From Methanobacteriota archaeon (GTDB lineage Archaea; Thermoplasmatota; Poseidoniia; Poseidoniales; Poseidoniaceae), in contig PBHQ01000018.1 in NCBI GenBank assembly GCA_002719475.1, forward strand, positions 1 to 33,176: a stretch of 33,176 nucleotides of DNA. Reading direction: 5' to 3'. Below the pieces are notes generated by a model. The model worked only from the letters and a program-made list of their open reading frames with translations. It was not told the origin of the DNA and searched no databases. This document shows positions 1 to 8,478 of the stretch, in pieces. A program made the position numbers and the translations under genes. How positions within the stretch are numbered: position 1 is the stretch's first letter; each line of letters starts with the position of its first letter.

Positions 1-1751
1 CGGCGCTCAACAGATTGCAAATCGGCGGAAGCAATACTGTCTTCCAACTTCTTCAGATTAGATTCTGACACCAATCCGTCACCATCATCACTCATTGCCC
101 TTCTGACTTCTCTCATACCACGAATTCCTGTTTTGTCCAAGGCTTCAGCCAAAGGATTCAACTCACAACGTGCACCATCCAACATATGCAATAAGGAAAG
201 AGATAGACTGGAGAGACCTAGGGCAGTTTGATTCGCATCAAGTGCTTCGTGTGCAGTTGAATGCGCGGATAATATCCACTGATTCAACTCTTCATCTACT
301 GTGGCAGGATGGAGGTTAACAACTAACAATGTCTCCAATGGATATTTACTAGCGCCGTCATCCATCTCTCTGAGAATCTTTGCTAAACCGCTGATATCCC
401 CTGTTTCAATATTCAGTTCAATCAATTCTTCATGTACCAATTGATTTGTTGTGCCATCTTCCAATCTAGATGCTGCAACTACTTTCAAACAAGAGGGAAC
501 CTTTTCCCCCGAAATCAATTGTACCAACTCATCACTGGATAATTGCCCAATATATTTCTCAAACCAAGTGATTATCTCTTCTGAAGAAGTAGCAAACAAT
601 GCCTTCAATGCAATTTGGAAATTCTTTGATGTAGAAAGATCGAGTTGCAATAACTCCTCTTCAGCCTCTTGATTCCTACCGTCATTAACTAGTGCAGAAA
701 CAATATGCCAACGAAGTGTATCTGCTGCCTCCTTATCTGCATTGGATTCAATCAACAATTCAAGCCCAGAACGCATCTCTGCAAGACCTAGGTCAATATC
801 TTTCTCGGGGGCAGATAACCAGCCGGCAGTTCGTAATGCACGCGAGAGAGAATCTTGTCCTTGCCGTTCAAGGGCATCTTTCCAATCTGCCTCTTGGCCC
901 GACCTCAATCTATGCAACAACAACTGATCAGCAATTATGCCCTCCATTTCTTCAATATCGTTTTGCTTTAGAATCTCATTTACTGCAGCATCATTGCTGG
1001 CTAAAGCCAAGAGGACCGATAACAGAGAAGCCGGTGGCTCAAGAGAACGAAGTTCAGCGGTCAACAGCCTTCCATCTTTCACTTTGCCAGAATTAATCTG
1101 CAGTTTGACGCGTCGTAAATCGACTTCTGCGGACGGTGGCAATACAAACGGCAATTCCAAATCAAGAAATGAAATGAGAGAACTTCTGTCAAGTGGATCT
1201 ATTCTGGCTCCTGCAAACCAATCATTGAGGTCACTTACTGCTGAATCATCACTTTCCTCTTTGACAGGATGGGCAGCGAACTCTGCTAATAACGGGGTCT
1301 GTTCCGCCATCTTTCCCCAAACAGGATGAACCCCGTTGGAGCACTCAGATCTCAATGCAACCATGACAGATTCATCTGAATTACTCCACGAATCACCATC
1401 CCTCGATTTGTGTACCAAAAGCACTGCTAATCTGAACGCTGCAGGCAAATCGCTGTCGAGGAGAACTTCATTTTTCTCAGGCAGTAGATCCTGTTGAGAA
1501 ACGCGGCCACCGCGCCCTCTTTTCATTCTGCGACCGCCTGCTGATCTCTGCTTACGTAGAGGAGATGGGGTACTACTACCCTCCTCACTAGGAGGCTCCT
1601 CCTTCCGAAGTGCAACTAGCAACAAACCCTTCCAACCCTTTGGAAGTAACTCCCATACTGAAGAGCGAGTAACGTGGTATTGACGACGTTCTGCGGCATC
1701 ACCACCCTTGAGACCTGATTCGAGGCCTTCAAGCAGTCTCTGTTCCAACAT
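1..1751 (-). CDS. Large unrecognised protein, C-terminus beyond left edge (partial)
   Basis: The minus strand stays open from an ATG at 1751 to the window edge, giving 583 codons with no stop, so the gene is real and partial. I do not recognise the family. Residues about 30-50 contain WELLPKGWKGLLLVAL. A strongly basic linker follows at about 65-83 (KQRSAGGRRMKRGRGGR). The rest is Leu-, Glu- and Ala-rich, with many short predicted helices, which suggests an alpha-solenoid or TPR/HEAT-like scaffold. There is no signal peptide or clear TM segment. The start is uncertain: no Shine-Dalgarno precedes 1751. The frame is open without an ATG up to 1826, and GTG at 1796 or TTG at 1826 are alternatives. 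A 7-C run at 1779-1785 may hide a frameshift that would add an N-terminal hydrophobic segment. Transcribed divergently from the DUF4079 gene. Confidence 0.8.
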   Translation of the reverse strand, partial: MLEQRLLEGLESGLKGGDAAERRQYHVTRSSVWELLPKGWKGLLLVALRKEEPPSEEGSSTPSPLRKQRSAGGRRMKRGRGGRVSQQDLLPEKNEVLLDSDLPAAFRLAVLLVHKSRDGDSWSNSDESVMVALRSECSNGVHPVWGKMAEQTPLLAEFAAHPVKEESDDSAVSDLNDWFAGARIDPLDRSSLISFLDLELPFVLPPSAEVDLRRVKLQINSGKVKDGRLLTAELRSLEPPASLLSVLLALASNDAAVNEILKQNDIEEMEGIIADQLLLHRLRSGQEADWKDALERQGQDSLSRALRTAGWLSAPEKDIDLGLAEMRSGLELLIESNADKEAADTLRWHIVSALVNDGRNQEAEEELLQLDLSTSKNFQIALKALFATSSEEIITWFEKYIGQLSSDELVQLISGEKVPSCLKVVAASRLEDGTTNQLVHEELIELNIETGDISGLAKILREMDDGASKYPLETLLVVNLHPATVDEELNQWILSAHSTAHEALDANQTALGLSSLSLSLLHMLDGARCELNPLAEALDKTGIRGMREVRRAMSDDGDGLVSESNLKKLEDSIASADLQSVER

Positions 1752-1773
1752 CAGCAACCAGCAATCGCCGGCC

Positions 1774-1845
1774 TTAGTCCCCCCCTTTGAAGGCACCGCC
1801 GAAGGCCAATCCAACCGCAAGTTCAATCATCAGCGACATTGTCAT
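1774..1845 (-). other. Short hydrophobic 23-codon ORF, possible N-terminus of the gene at 1-1751
   Basis: From ATG at 1845 the minus strand encodes 23 residues beginning MTMSLMIELAVGLAFGGAFK and stops at TAA 1774-1776, 22 nt before the ATG of the large downstream gene. The peptide resembles a TM helix. Removing one base from the 7-C run at 1779-1785 would fuse it in frame to the large ORF through KAGDCWLLMLEQ. It could be a true N-terminus split by a homopolymer error, a leader peptide, or chance. Confidence 0.25.
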
Positions 1846-1863
1846 CTTGAGTGGGTGGAAGTG

Positions 1864-2328
1864 ATGGATGTGACCCGAACCATCATCCTGCTACTGCATC
1901 CACTCCTTGGAGTATTCATGCTATACTGGATTCTCAAGCAACATGGATGGCGAAGTCGAGGGCGTTCACTCAAGGGTAAACAAAGAGATGAGGCCAGAGA
2001 TTCTCATGAAAAATGGGGCCGTAGGTTCTTGCCAGCCGCTATTGTCGTAGTTACCATAGCCTTCGCTGCTCAAATCCTCAGGGGCGTCATTGATGGAGTT
2101 GGCTGGAATTCTTATCTCACACCAAGCGTACACGGTATTTTCGGAATTCTCGGATTAGGATTGTTGCTAATAATGACAAATATGGGCAAGAAGGCCTCGA
2201 CTGCAAGAAAGCAAGGAGAAAAGTGGAGCAAATTGAAAACCACACATGGGAGAGCGGCAGATATCGTGGTTATTCTAGCTCTATTGCACGGTTTCATCGG
2301 CTTTCTCTACATCTTTGAAGTGCTGTAA
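1864..2328 (+). CDS. DUF4079-family membrane protein
   Basis: A 154-aa protein with about four TM helices: residues near 5-22, 55-75, 97-116 and 133-152. The pattern matches my memory of DUF4079, a family known mainly from cyanobacteria and plastids: an HP near residue 14, a soluble loop with a conserved His, a VHG at the start of TM3, a THGR before TM4 and an LLHGFIGF in TM4. The spaced His residues in a four-helix bundle recall cytochrome b561-type heme binding. That role is inference; the family has no established function. ATG 1864 was chosen because it starts directly at the first TM. A longer open frame upstream overlaps the divergent gene and is low-complexity. GTG 1861 is an alternative. 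The stop lies 4 nt from the stop of the convergent MMPL gene. Confidence 0.7.
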   Translation: MDVTRTIILLLHPLLGVFMLYWILKQHGWRSRGRSLKGKQRDEARDSHEKWGRRFLPAAIVVVTIAFAAQILRGVIDGVGWNSYLTPSVHGIFGILGLGLLLIMTNMGKKASTARKQGEKWSKLKTTHGRAADIVVILALLHGFIGFLYIFEVL

Positions 2329-2332
2329 TACG

Positions 2333-4660
2333 TTACTCGCTTTCTGAGGCGACAACCTTGCTATGTCTTCCACCAGGTAACCATTCTGGTGTCCACCAAT
2401 TCCATTTGCCCATCAAACGCATAGTGGCTGGTACCAACAGTGCTCTGACAATAGTTGCATCAATGAAGATAGCAAGAGCGAGCCCGAATCCAATTTGTTT
2501 GAGAATTAAAACCGATGAAAAGCCAAAGGAACTGAAAACAACTACCATGATTGCTGCTGCCCCAGTAATTAATCTCCCTGTCCTTTGCAAACCATTTGCG
2601 ACGGCGGTGGTGTTATCTCCTGTACGCTCCCATTCCTCATGAATACGCGATAGCATCAGCACCTCATAATCCATTGATAAACCAAAGACAATACAGAACA
2701 TAATCACCGGATTCGTAGCATCTATCGGTTGAGGGCTGAACCCTAGAAGGTCTGAACCCCAACCCCATTGGAAAACCACTACCAACATCCCGAAAGAGGC
2801 CGAAATCGAAAGGATGTTCATGACCACTGCCTTGAATGGAATAATTACACTTCCAACCTGAATGTAGATTAGGACAATAGTTGCAATGAAAATAAATGCC
2901 AATGCGATTGGTAAATTTTCCTCAATCGCATCCAATGTATCAGCGCTGTAGGCAGCAAATCCTCCTACCAGCATCTCCGCTGCATCACCCATTTCAAGTA
3001 CTGCTGCTAACTCTCCAATATTCTCTCTAATCGCCTCTACAAATTCTCGAGACTCAACACTTGTTTGCGGACCATCCATAGTGACCACAATGAATGTTAA
3101 ATCAGATGCTACGAACTTTTGCCGGAGATATTCTCTTGATGCATTCTGCTCAGGACTGAGGTGTTCAGCAGAAGTTGTCCAGAATAGAACCACCTCATCT
3201 TCACTCATCTCAATCGATGGCATAGCGGCCCCAAACACTCCAATGACATGAGAATCATTGAGCATAGTACTTATCCAACGGTATTGCTGCCTGAGGTTAT
3301 TCTCCGACAATGGGTCTCCTCCATCCATGTCCATAACCATGAATGCAGAATTCTGAGCACTCTCCGGCCACAGATCATTGATGTGATCGGAGCCCTCTCT
3401 TGATTCATCATCAGGTGGTAGTGCTTCTACTGAAGACAAAGATAACTCTGCTTGTAAGAATGGTAGTCCGGCTCCGAGCAGGAGGATGAATGTTGGAATT
3501 AGAACCGCCCACGGATGTTTCATCACCGTCCTTGCGATTTTAGCCCACATTCCATCGTCGGTATCCTTACTCGGTATAGAGAATGGAACCTTCCAAGAAT
3601 TCACCTTAGGACCGAGCATAGCCATCACTGCTGGTAAAACAATTACCGAGTATACCATCGCTATACTGACTGCAAGAGTGCCGCCAATACCTAGACTTGG
3701 AAGACCTGTGTTTTCAAAGAACAACATCCCCATCAGTCCGATGGCAACCGTAATTCCAGAGTAAAATACGGCTTTACCAGCAGTAGCTACGCTCATTGCA
3801 GTGGCAGTACGAATATCTCGTCCTCTATCCAACTCCTCCCTGAATCGATTGACCAAGAATAGCGAATAATCTATCGATACACCAATTCCAATCAAGGAGA
3901 TGATGTTAGTGGAATATTGTGTAACATCGGTTACGTTTGACAGCCAAATAGTAATCCCCATAGCGGCCAGAACAGTAAGCACACCAACTCCAACAGGTAG
4001 GAATGCGGCAACAACAGAACCAAAGACGATTCCAAGAATGATTAGTGACAATGGTCCTGAAAACATCTCAGCCTGAATCAAGTCATCCTGAATTCTCTTG
4101 TCAAAGGAGTACCCAATGGCTAAATCTCCTGTGCGCCAGGAATTGAATTCAGAATCTATCTGTATCGAATCATGAACCTCAACATATCGATTCTTTGACT
4201 CCTTGCGATCACCATCAATGTAGATTCTATTTATGGCCCAGAATCCATCATCCTGCTCATTAACTCTAGTATATCTCTCCTCATCAGAAACACTCCAAGA
4301 ATAATTGACTTCGATATCATCTCTCGTTTCAAGTCCTCTCAAGGCATCTCTAACTGCACTCCTCCACTCTTCAGAACTATCGTTCAACGATTCATGATGT
4401 ACAAGAAAAACGAATACGTTACTATCTCCTTCTTCAGAAAAGAAATTGTCTCGATATATTTGGCCAGCTCTCAAACTTTCCAAATCCCCTTCACCGTAAG
4501 CTTCAGCCCAATCAGAACCCATGGTCATCAAGGAGGCTAAAGCGATACAAGCTAGAACTCCAATTACTGTAACTTTCCGTCGGTGGTCATAGGTAAACTC
4601 TCCTAGACGATAGAACAAGCGACCTCGCAAAGCCTCAGGATCAGTATGCGACTCGCTCAT
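2333..4660 (-). CDS. MMPL/RND-superfamily exporter
   Basis: About 775 aa, with the classic duplicated RND/MMPL layout. There is one N-terminal TM (about 28-48), then an extracytoplasmic domain of about 150 aa, then a five-to-six-helix block (about 200-345). A second TM, second extracytoplasmic domain and second helix block (about 590-755) follow. Signature motifs are IGVSIDYSLFLVNRFREEL in the first block and GLSMDYEVLMLSRI in the second. In this family the Asp/Tyr of these motifs lie on the proton-relay helix. It probably exports lipids or other hydrophobic molecules, driven by proton motive force; the substrate cannot be read from sequence. ATG 4660 gives MSESHTDPEALRG. TTG 4675 is an alternative, since a GGAG lies just before it. 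It lies 37 nt downstream of the DHH gene on the same strand, so co-transcription is likely. Confidence 0.9.
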   Translation of the reverse strand: MSESHTDPEALRGRLFYRLGEFTYDHRRKVTVIGVLACIALASLMTMGSDWAEAYGEGDLESLRAGQIYRDNFFSEEGDSNVFVFLVHHESLNDSSEEWRSAVRDALRGLETRDDIEVNYSWSVSDEERYTRVNEQDDGFWAINRIYIDGDRKESKNRYVEVHDSIQIDSEFNSWRTGDLAIGYSFDKRIQDDLIQAEMFSGPLSLIILGIVFGSVVAAFLPVGVGVLTVLAAMGITIWLSNVTDVTQYSTNIISLIGIGVSIDYSLFLVNRFREELDRGRDIRTATAMSVATAGKAVFYSGITVAIGLMGMLFFENTGLPSLGIGGTLAVSIAMVYSVIVLPAVMAMLGPKVNSWKVPFSIPSKDTDDGMWAKIARTVMKHPWAVLIPTFILLLGAGLPFLQAELSLSSVEALPPDDESREGSDHINDLWPESAQNSAFMVMDMDGGDPLSENNLRQQYRWISTMLNDSHVIGVFGAAMPSIEMSEDEVVLFWTTSAEHLSPEQNASREYLRQKFVASDLTFIVVTMDGPQTSVESREFVEAIRENIGELAAVLEMGDAAEMLVGGFAAYSADTLDAIEENLPIALAFIFIATIVLIYIQVGSVIIPFKAVVMNILSISASFGMLVVVFQWGWGSDLLGFSPQPIDATNPVIMFCIVFGLSMDYEVLMLSRIHEEWERTGDNTTAVANGLQRTGRLITGAAAIMVVVFSSFGFSSVLILKQIGFGLALAIFIDATIVRALLVPATMRLMGKWNWWTPEWLPGGRHSKVVASESE

Positions 4661-4697
4661 AAATCGGTGCGGCAAACTCCACTATTTGAACGGCTGT

Positions 4698-5693
4698 TCA
4701 TCTCTTTCTCCAACACTCAAGCCAGCCTGCTAAATTCTTCTCAACATCTGATGATTCGACTGGGCGATTAGCAATCTTGCCATCCTCAGATAGGGGCTGA
4801 ACCCTACAGCCACAAGCATTGTAATGCCCACCTCCTGTTTCATCAAAGAGTGTGGCCATTCTAGTCAAATCGAATATTCCCCCTTCAGGATGAAGGAAAC
4901 TATTGCAATAAAATGAAGCAGACAGGGCTGGCCTATCAGGTGTGCTGATGTCGCCATCAACCCAGCCATGAATGATGCAACAAGCATCGCAATCCTCGCC
5001 AACATATGCCGTCAAAGCATAACCGTTGGTCCTTTCTCCAGTATCATCCATTCGTAAAATTGCTAATCTATCAACGACTTCAACGTTCTCAGCAATAATC
5101 CTGTTCAGACGCTCTGAGGCTGCTTGTTGTTGTTTGCACCTATCCATTACATCGTCTTCTTCCAGTAATTGCTCAAGTGGCATCCCTGAACTTAATCGAC
5201 TCACCAATGATTGCACATAACCATCGTCCTTTACATCGATACTACGAGAAAACCATAGCAAGGGATGCCCCTGCTTCAACTCCTGAAGTTGCAGGCCACC
5301 AGAATCCAAACGATCAACGAATTCCATGGCATTACTTAGAGACGGAAGATTCTCCTTGCCTGAGAAGTAATCCCAAGCGACTCTTGCTGCAGATGGTTTA
5401 TCCTCCCAGATGCAATATCCCCCCGCAGCAGTGAACTCTTCCTGAACCTGATTTGATGGCCTATTTGTTGCATGATGATCCAGATATAATCCACATTCAA
5501 TGTGAAACGGCAAATCACAAATTGCTGTCTTTCTATCAATTAAATGATCTACTACCCCCCCACGAATTTCAGCAGGGTGACTGAACCTTACTTCCGCATT
5601 CGGAAAGTTGGTTTTCAAAATGACTGCTGCAAACAAACCATCCATGTCTCCATCAGCGATTATTCGCTCAATGACAAGTTCGTCCAAGTCCAT
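4698..5693 (-). CDS. DHH/DHHA1 phosphoesterase
   Basis: 331 aa, soluble. The N-terminal DHH domain has the metal-binding ADGDMDG (D14, D16, D18), an aspartate at D60 in ICDLP and the name motif LDHHAT at 71-76. FVDRLDSG at about 125-132 fits the fourth motif. The C-terminal DHHA1 domain ends with GGGHYNACG at 287-295, the typical substrate-binding glycine/His motif. Family members hydrolyse phosphodiesters such as nanoRNA, pAp or cyclic dinucleotides with Mn2+. The exact substrate here is not determinable. The start at 5693 is well supported by a perfect AGGAGG seven bases upstream (plus-strand 5701-5706). It is the first gene of a probable two-gene unit with the MMPL exporter and is divergent from the Nudix gene. 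Confidence 0.9.
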   Translation of the reverse strand: MDLDELVIERIIADGDMDGLFAAVILKTNFPNAEVRFSHPAEIRGGVVDHLIDRKTAICDLPFHIECGLYLDHHATNRPSNQVQEEFTAAGGYCIWEDKPSAARVAWDYFSGKENLPSLSNAMEFVDRLDSGGLQLQELKQGHPLLWFSRSIDVKDDGYVQSLVSRLSSGMPLEQLLEEDDVMDRCKQQQAASERLNRIIAENVEVVDRLAILRMDDTGERTNGYALTAYVGEDCDACCIIHGWVDGDISTPDRPALSASFYCNSFLHPEGGIFDLTRMATLFDETGGGHYNACGCRVQPLSEDGKIANRPVESSDVEKNLAGWLECWRKR

Positions 5694-5700
5694 TCGCCTC

Positions 5701-5706
5701 CCTCCT
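5701..5706 (-). promoter_or_regulatory. Shine-Dalgarno of the DHH gene
   Basis: Minus-strand AGGAGG, seven bases before ATG 5693. It is one of the strongest ribosome binding sites in the window and fixes the start of the DHH phosphoesterase. Confidence 0.8.
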
Positions 5707-5807
5707 AAACTGTGGGGAAAACCTTGGCTGATGAATCAATCGCCAACCAAGTATTCGCTTCGTATCTTATTCTCTATGGAAAATGTCATGACCAAGGGTG
5801 ATGAGGG

Positions 5808-6209
5808 ATGAATGTGGAAACCTCTTGTGGAGTAGTATTGATCAACCTCGGAAGCATCCTGTTACTGGAATACCCTCAAGGGCACTGGGATTTTCCAAAA
5901 GGACATCTCGAGGAAGGGGATGAATCGCGTCAAGCGGCCGCAAGAAGAGAACTTGAAGAAGAAACTGGAATAAATGATGTGGATATAATCGAAGATTTTG
6001 AAATGCGAACAGAATACAGTTTCAAGCATAAAGGCAAAAGAATCCACAAGCAAGTGTATTGGTACATCGGAATTACGGAACAAATGGAAGTCACCATCTC
6101 TCACGAACATCGCAATCATCTCTGGCTTGATTGGGATCAAGCCATGGAAGTCTTAACGCACAAAGAATCTCAAGGTATTCTAACCGCAGCACAACGACAC
6201 ATGAATTAA
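5808..6209 (+). CDS. Nudix hydrolase, diadenosine tetraphosphatase-like
   Basis: 133 aa, a single Nudix domain. The Nudix box begins at PKGHLEEGDES (about 30-40) and ends with RRELEEETGI (46-55). The catalytic Glu cluster is intact, but the spacing between its two halves is one residue longer than the textbook consensus. The early GVVLI and HWDFPKGH resemble the asymmetric Ap4A hydrolase (NUDT2-like) branch, which removes alarmone-type dinucleotides. Other nucleoside diphosphate derivatives are possible. ATG 5808 is preceded by AAGGGTGATGAGGG, which supplies a ribosome binding site. It is the first of three co-directional genes, with gaps of 69 and 12 nt. Confidence 0.88.
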   Translation: MNVETSCGVVLINLGSILLLEYPQGHWDFPKGHLEEGDESRQAAARRELEEETGINDVDIIEDFEMRTEYSFKHKGKRIHKQVYWYIGITEQMEVTISHEHRNHLWLDWDQAMEVLTHKESQGILTAAQRHMN

Positions 6210-6278
6210 ATATGCCAAAAACAGGAATTTATGAGCAAATACGCCTCAAATTAAAATACCTTGGAGAACGATTTACAC

Positions 6279-6584
6279 ATGAGTAATATGACCCTTGAAA
6301 GTATTCTAAATAGAGTCTCAATTGCGATTTCTTCTCCTTTGATAAATCGAATCATTATGTTCACAGCGATAATATGGTTCGGAGCAAGTATACTCTCTCA
6401 AGCCTTGTACATGGGATTCAATGGGCGACCCTATGATTCGATGATGATGATAAAACTTCTAGGGCCGTTCTATCTATTGGTTATCGTCATTGAATTGATG
6501 ATTTGGTCCTTAATCGGGTTGGTATTATTCAACAAATTGTTGACTGGCAAAATAGTCGAAGACAGTAGTCCTACTACATCGTGA
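6279..6584 (+). CDS. Small two-TM membrane protein, unknown
   Basis: 101 aa with two hydrophobic helices at about 23-45 and 60-85, separated by a short loop. The N-terminus is short and the C-terminus polar (SSPTTS). I do not recognise a family. ATG 6279 follows a GGAG at 6263-6266 with a 12-nt spacer, and ATG 6288 is an alternative. It sits between the Nudix gene and the cobalamin adenosyltransferase, 12 nt from the latter, so it is probably in the same transcript. Nothing in the sequence ties it to cobalamin. Confidence 0.7.
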   Translation: MSNMTLESILNRVSIAISSPLINRIIMFTAIIWFGASILSQALYMGFNGRPYDSMMMIKLLGPFYLLVIVIELMIWSLIGLVLFNKLLTGKIVEDSSPTTS

Positions 6585-6596
6585 AAGAGAAGACTG

Positions 6597-7316
6597 ATGT
6601 TTGACCACCTTTTGCAAGACCTGATGGTGCGCATCAATCGTGTTCATACCGGGGGAGGGGACGGAGGAGAGACTTCCTTGGTTGACGGGTCAAGGGTTAA
6701 GAAATCCAGCCTCAGAATCGAAGTTGTCGGAACCATAGACGAATTGAATTCCTTCCTAGGCGTTGTCAGAATGGAATTAGGACGCTTGGACGAAATGCAC
6801 TCTGATGGAAGAATAAAGACGAGCGTGCAGAAGGCAGCAAAACTTGGCGAAGTGGCAATCGCTAGAGTTCAACAGGAGTTATTTGATCTCGGTGCTGAAT
6901 TGGCCTGCCCAAATGACAACGTTCCCGAAGGAATCGTGCTCCTTGGGGATGATGCTTCACAGAATCTGATAGATGAGATGGAGGCATGGCTTGAAAAATT
7001 AGAGCCCCTGAATTCGTTTATCCTACCAACTGGTGAAGGACCTGTTGCATGGTTGCAGTTGACCCGCACAGTGGCTCGAAGGTTGGAGAGAAGATTGGTC
7101 GAGCTCGATGAAGAAGATGGGGTGCGGCCATTCTCTATCGCTTACATCAACCGTTTATCGGACTGGTGTTTCGTACTTGCCCGTTGGTTGACTAGCAGAA
7201 TTGGGGGGCAAGAAGTTCTCTGGAAACCAATCGCTGAGCGTGGTGGAGGAGAGGCAAACAAAGCCAGAATGATCTCTGGACACGATGATGTTGATTCCGC
7301 CCTAGAGGACCTCTGA
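6597..7316 (+). CDS. Cob(I)alamin adenosyltransferase, PduO/MMAB type
   Basis: 239 aa in this reading. It transfers the adenosyl group of ATP to cob(I)alamin to make coenzyme B12. The ATP-binding N-terminus reads RVHTGGGDGGETSLV, followed by VGTIDELNSFLG. Downstream are the family's FILPTGEGPVA, RTVARRLERR and YINRLSDWCFVLAR motifs, of which the last two line the active site in characterised enzymes. All expected helices are present and nothing is truncated. Archaeal and human enzymes of this type serve methylmalonyl-CoA mutase and other B12-dependent enzymes; none is encoded in this window. A second ATG at 6624 (MVRINRVHTGG) matches the usual family start and may be the true one. The stop abuts the stop of the convergent gene at 7317. 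Confidence 0.92.
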   Translation: MFDHLLQDLMVRINRVHTGGGDGGETSLVDGSRVKKSSLRIEVVGTIDELNSFLGVVRMELGRLDEMHSDGRIKTSVQKAAKLGEVAIARVQQELFDLGAELACPNDNVPEGIVLLGDDASQNLIDEMEAWLEKLEPLNSFILPTGEGPVAWLQLTRTVARRLERRLVELDEEDGVRPFSIAYINRLSDWCFVLARWLTSRIGGQEVLWKPIAERGGGEANKARMISGHDDVDSALEDL

Positions 7317-8036
7317 TCATTCGGATTCAGTATATTGTAAACCAATGGTAACCAATGCTGAATCTATGGCTTCAATCCAAGCAGAATCAACTGCTTCCTC
7401 GCCGCCCTGCTCAGCCAATCTTTGGCCCCAATCTGCAGCCGAAACAGCATCCCCTCTAGCAGAATATATTCTGTGCAAAGCCAGATAAGCCATTGGATTG
7501 AGGTGCTCCCTCTCTATATCCCACGCCTTTTCAAAACAAATCAATGCTCCATTCGGGCCATCTAACAATCCACGTTGTAGATTTCTCAATCCAGCCTGGG
7601 ACCATGCCTGTGGAAGCTTTCCAATCAATAGCCCACGGAATACCAGATATACTTCGCCCATGCAAACGAATGAGGCCAAAATGAAAGCTGATATTTGCTC
7701 AAAAGTTGACATAGCATCCCATTCATTCCACAGCAATCCTATACTGCCGACACAGAGTAATACGCCTGCAAATGGAGCAATTAACACATCCATTCTCGTG
7801 TAAGTCATATGGCGCATACCTACAACTACTCCAAGGCCTCCAATCAATGTCAAAGTGGCCAACCAGATCCAATCGCTGGGAGGTTTAGGTGCACTTTCTG
7901 CTAACAACCCCAACAAACCGAGAACAAGTAGTAGGCTGCCAAATCTACGGGATACTTCTGGAAAGGGTTGGTGGGCACTCATGACTATCAGAATCAATCC
8001 CAGTGCGGAACACATCAACGCGTGTTCAATTCCCAT
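7317..8036 (-). CDS. Multi-TM membrane protein with TPR-like C-terminus
   Basis: 239 aa. About five hydrophobic helices occupy residues 1-140 (for example CSALGLILIVMSA, SLLLVLGLLGLLAES, WLATLTLIGGLGVVVG). A soluble helical tail follows at about 150-239, with GALICFEKAWDIE and LHRIYSARGDAVSAADWGQ, which has the look of one to two TPR repeats. No family is recognised. ATG 8036 is preceded by TGGAG with a 6-nt spacer, so I prefer it to a TTG at 8093 that would add 19 polar residues. Convergent with the cobalamin adenosyltransferase and divergent from the 108-aa gene at 8127. Confidence 0.75.
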   Translation of the reverse strand: MGIEHALMCSALGLILIVMSAHQPFPEVSRRFGSLLLVLGLLGLLAESAPKPPSDWIWLATLTLIGGLGVVVGMRHMTYTRMDVLIAPFAGVLLCVGSIGLLWNEWDAMSTFEQISAFILASFVCMGEVYLVFRGLLIGKLPQAWSQAGLRNLQRGLLDGPNGALICFEKAWDIEREHLNPMAYLALHRIYSARGDAVSAADWGQRLAEQGGEEAVDSAWIEAIDSALVTIGLQYTESE

Positions 8037-8126
8037 GGCCGCTCCATGCACAACATCTGTTTCAAGGCTGTGTTCACCACATCTCACGCGCAACCATCAA
8101 AGATTTGCGCCTTTCGTCCTAAGTTG

Positions 8127-8453
8127 ATGGGTTGGTGGCCATTTTCTCGAAAGTCCTCGAACGATGGTGGTGACAACCTCCACATCAAAGGGACCAAGGT
8201 TTGGTTAGAAGATCTACGAGAAGTGTGCGAGAAGCATCATGACAAACCTGAAGCAGGTCGTTCAAGAGTACGGGAAATGCAGATAGAATGGAAAGATGCT
8301 CACCACCACGGTGACTTGGACGACACACTGTTTGAAGGTCTAGAAAGAAGAGCTTTCCAATTAACTAGAGCAAGTGATACTGAATGGCTAAATTGGCTTG
8401 ATGATGAGGATTTCTGGAAACCCGGTTGGAGAGCAATTCCTGATGAACCCTAA
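8127..8453 (+). CDS. Unknown 108-aa soluble protein
   Basis: It starts MGWWPFSRKSSNDGG and is rich in Trp, His, Asp and Glu (KDAHHHGDLDDTLFEGLERR, WLNWLDDEDFWKPGWR). It has no TM segment or signal peptide, and no family is recognised. The open frame continues upstream of 8127 but overlaps the divergent gene, and MGWW is the natural start. The next gene begins about 25 nt after its stop on the same strand, so it is likely the first gene of a three-gene unit with the GST-like and FGE-like genes. Confidence 0.65.
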   Translation: MGWWPFSRKSSNDGGDNLHIKGTKVWLEDLREVCEKHHDKPEAGRSRVREMQIEWKDAHHHGDLDDTLFEGLERRAFQLTRASDTEWLNWLDDEDFWKPGWRAIPDEP

Positions 8454-8478
8454 GAAGGAGAGGCTCCCGGCCACCTCC

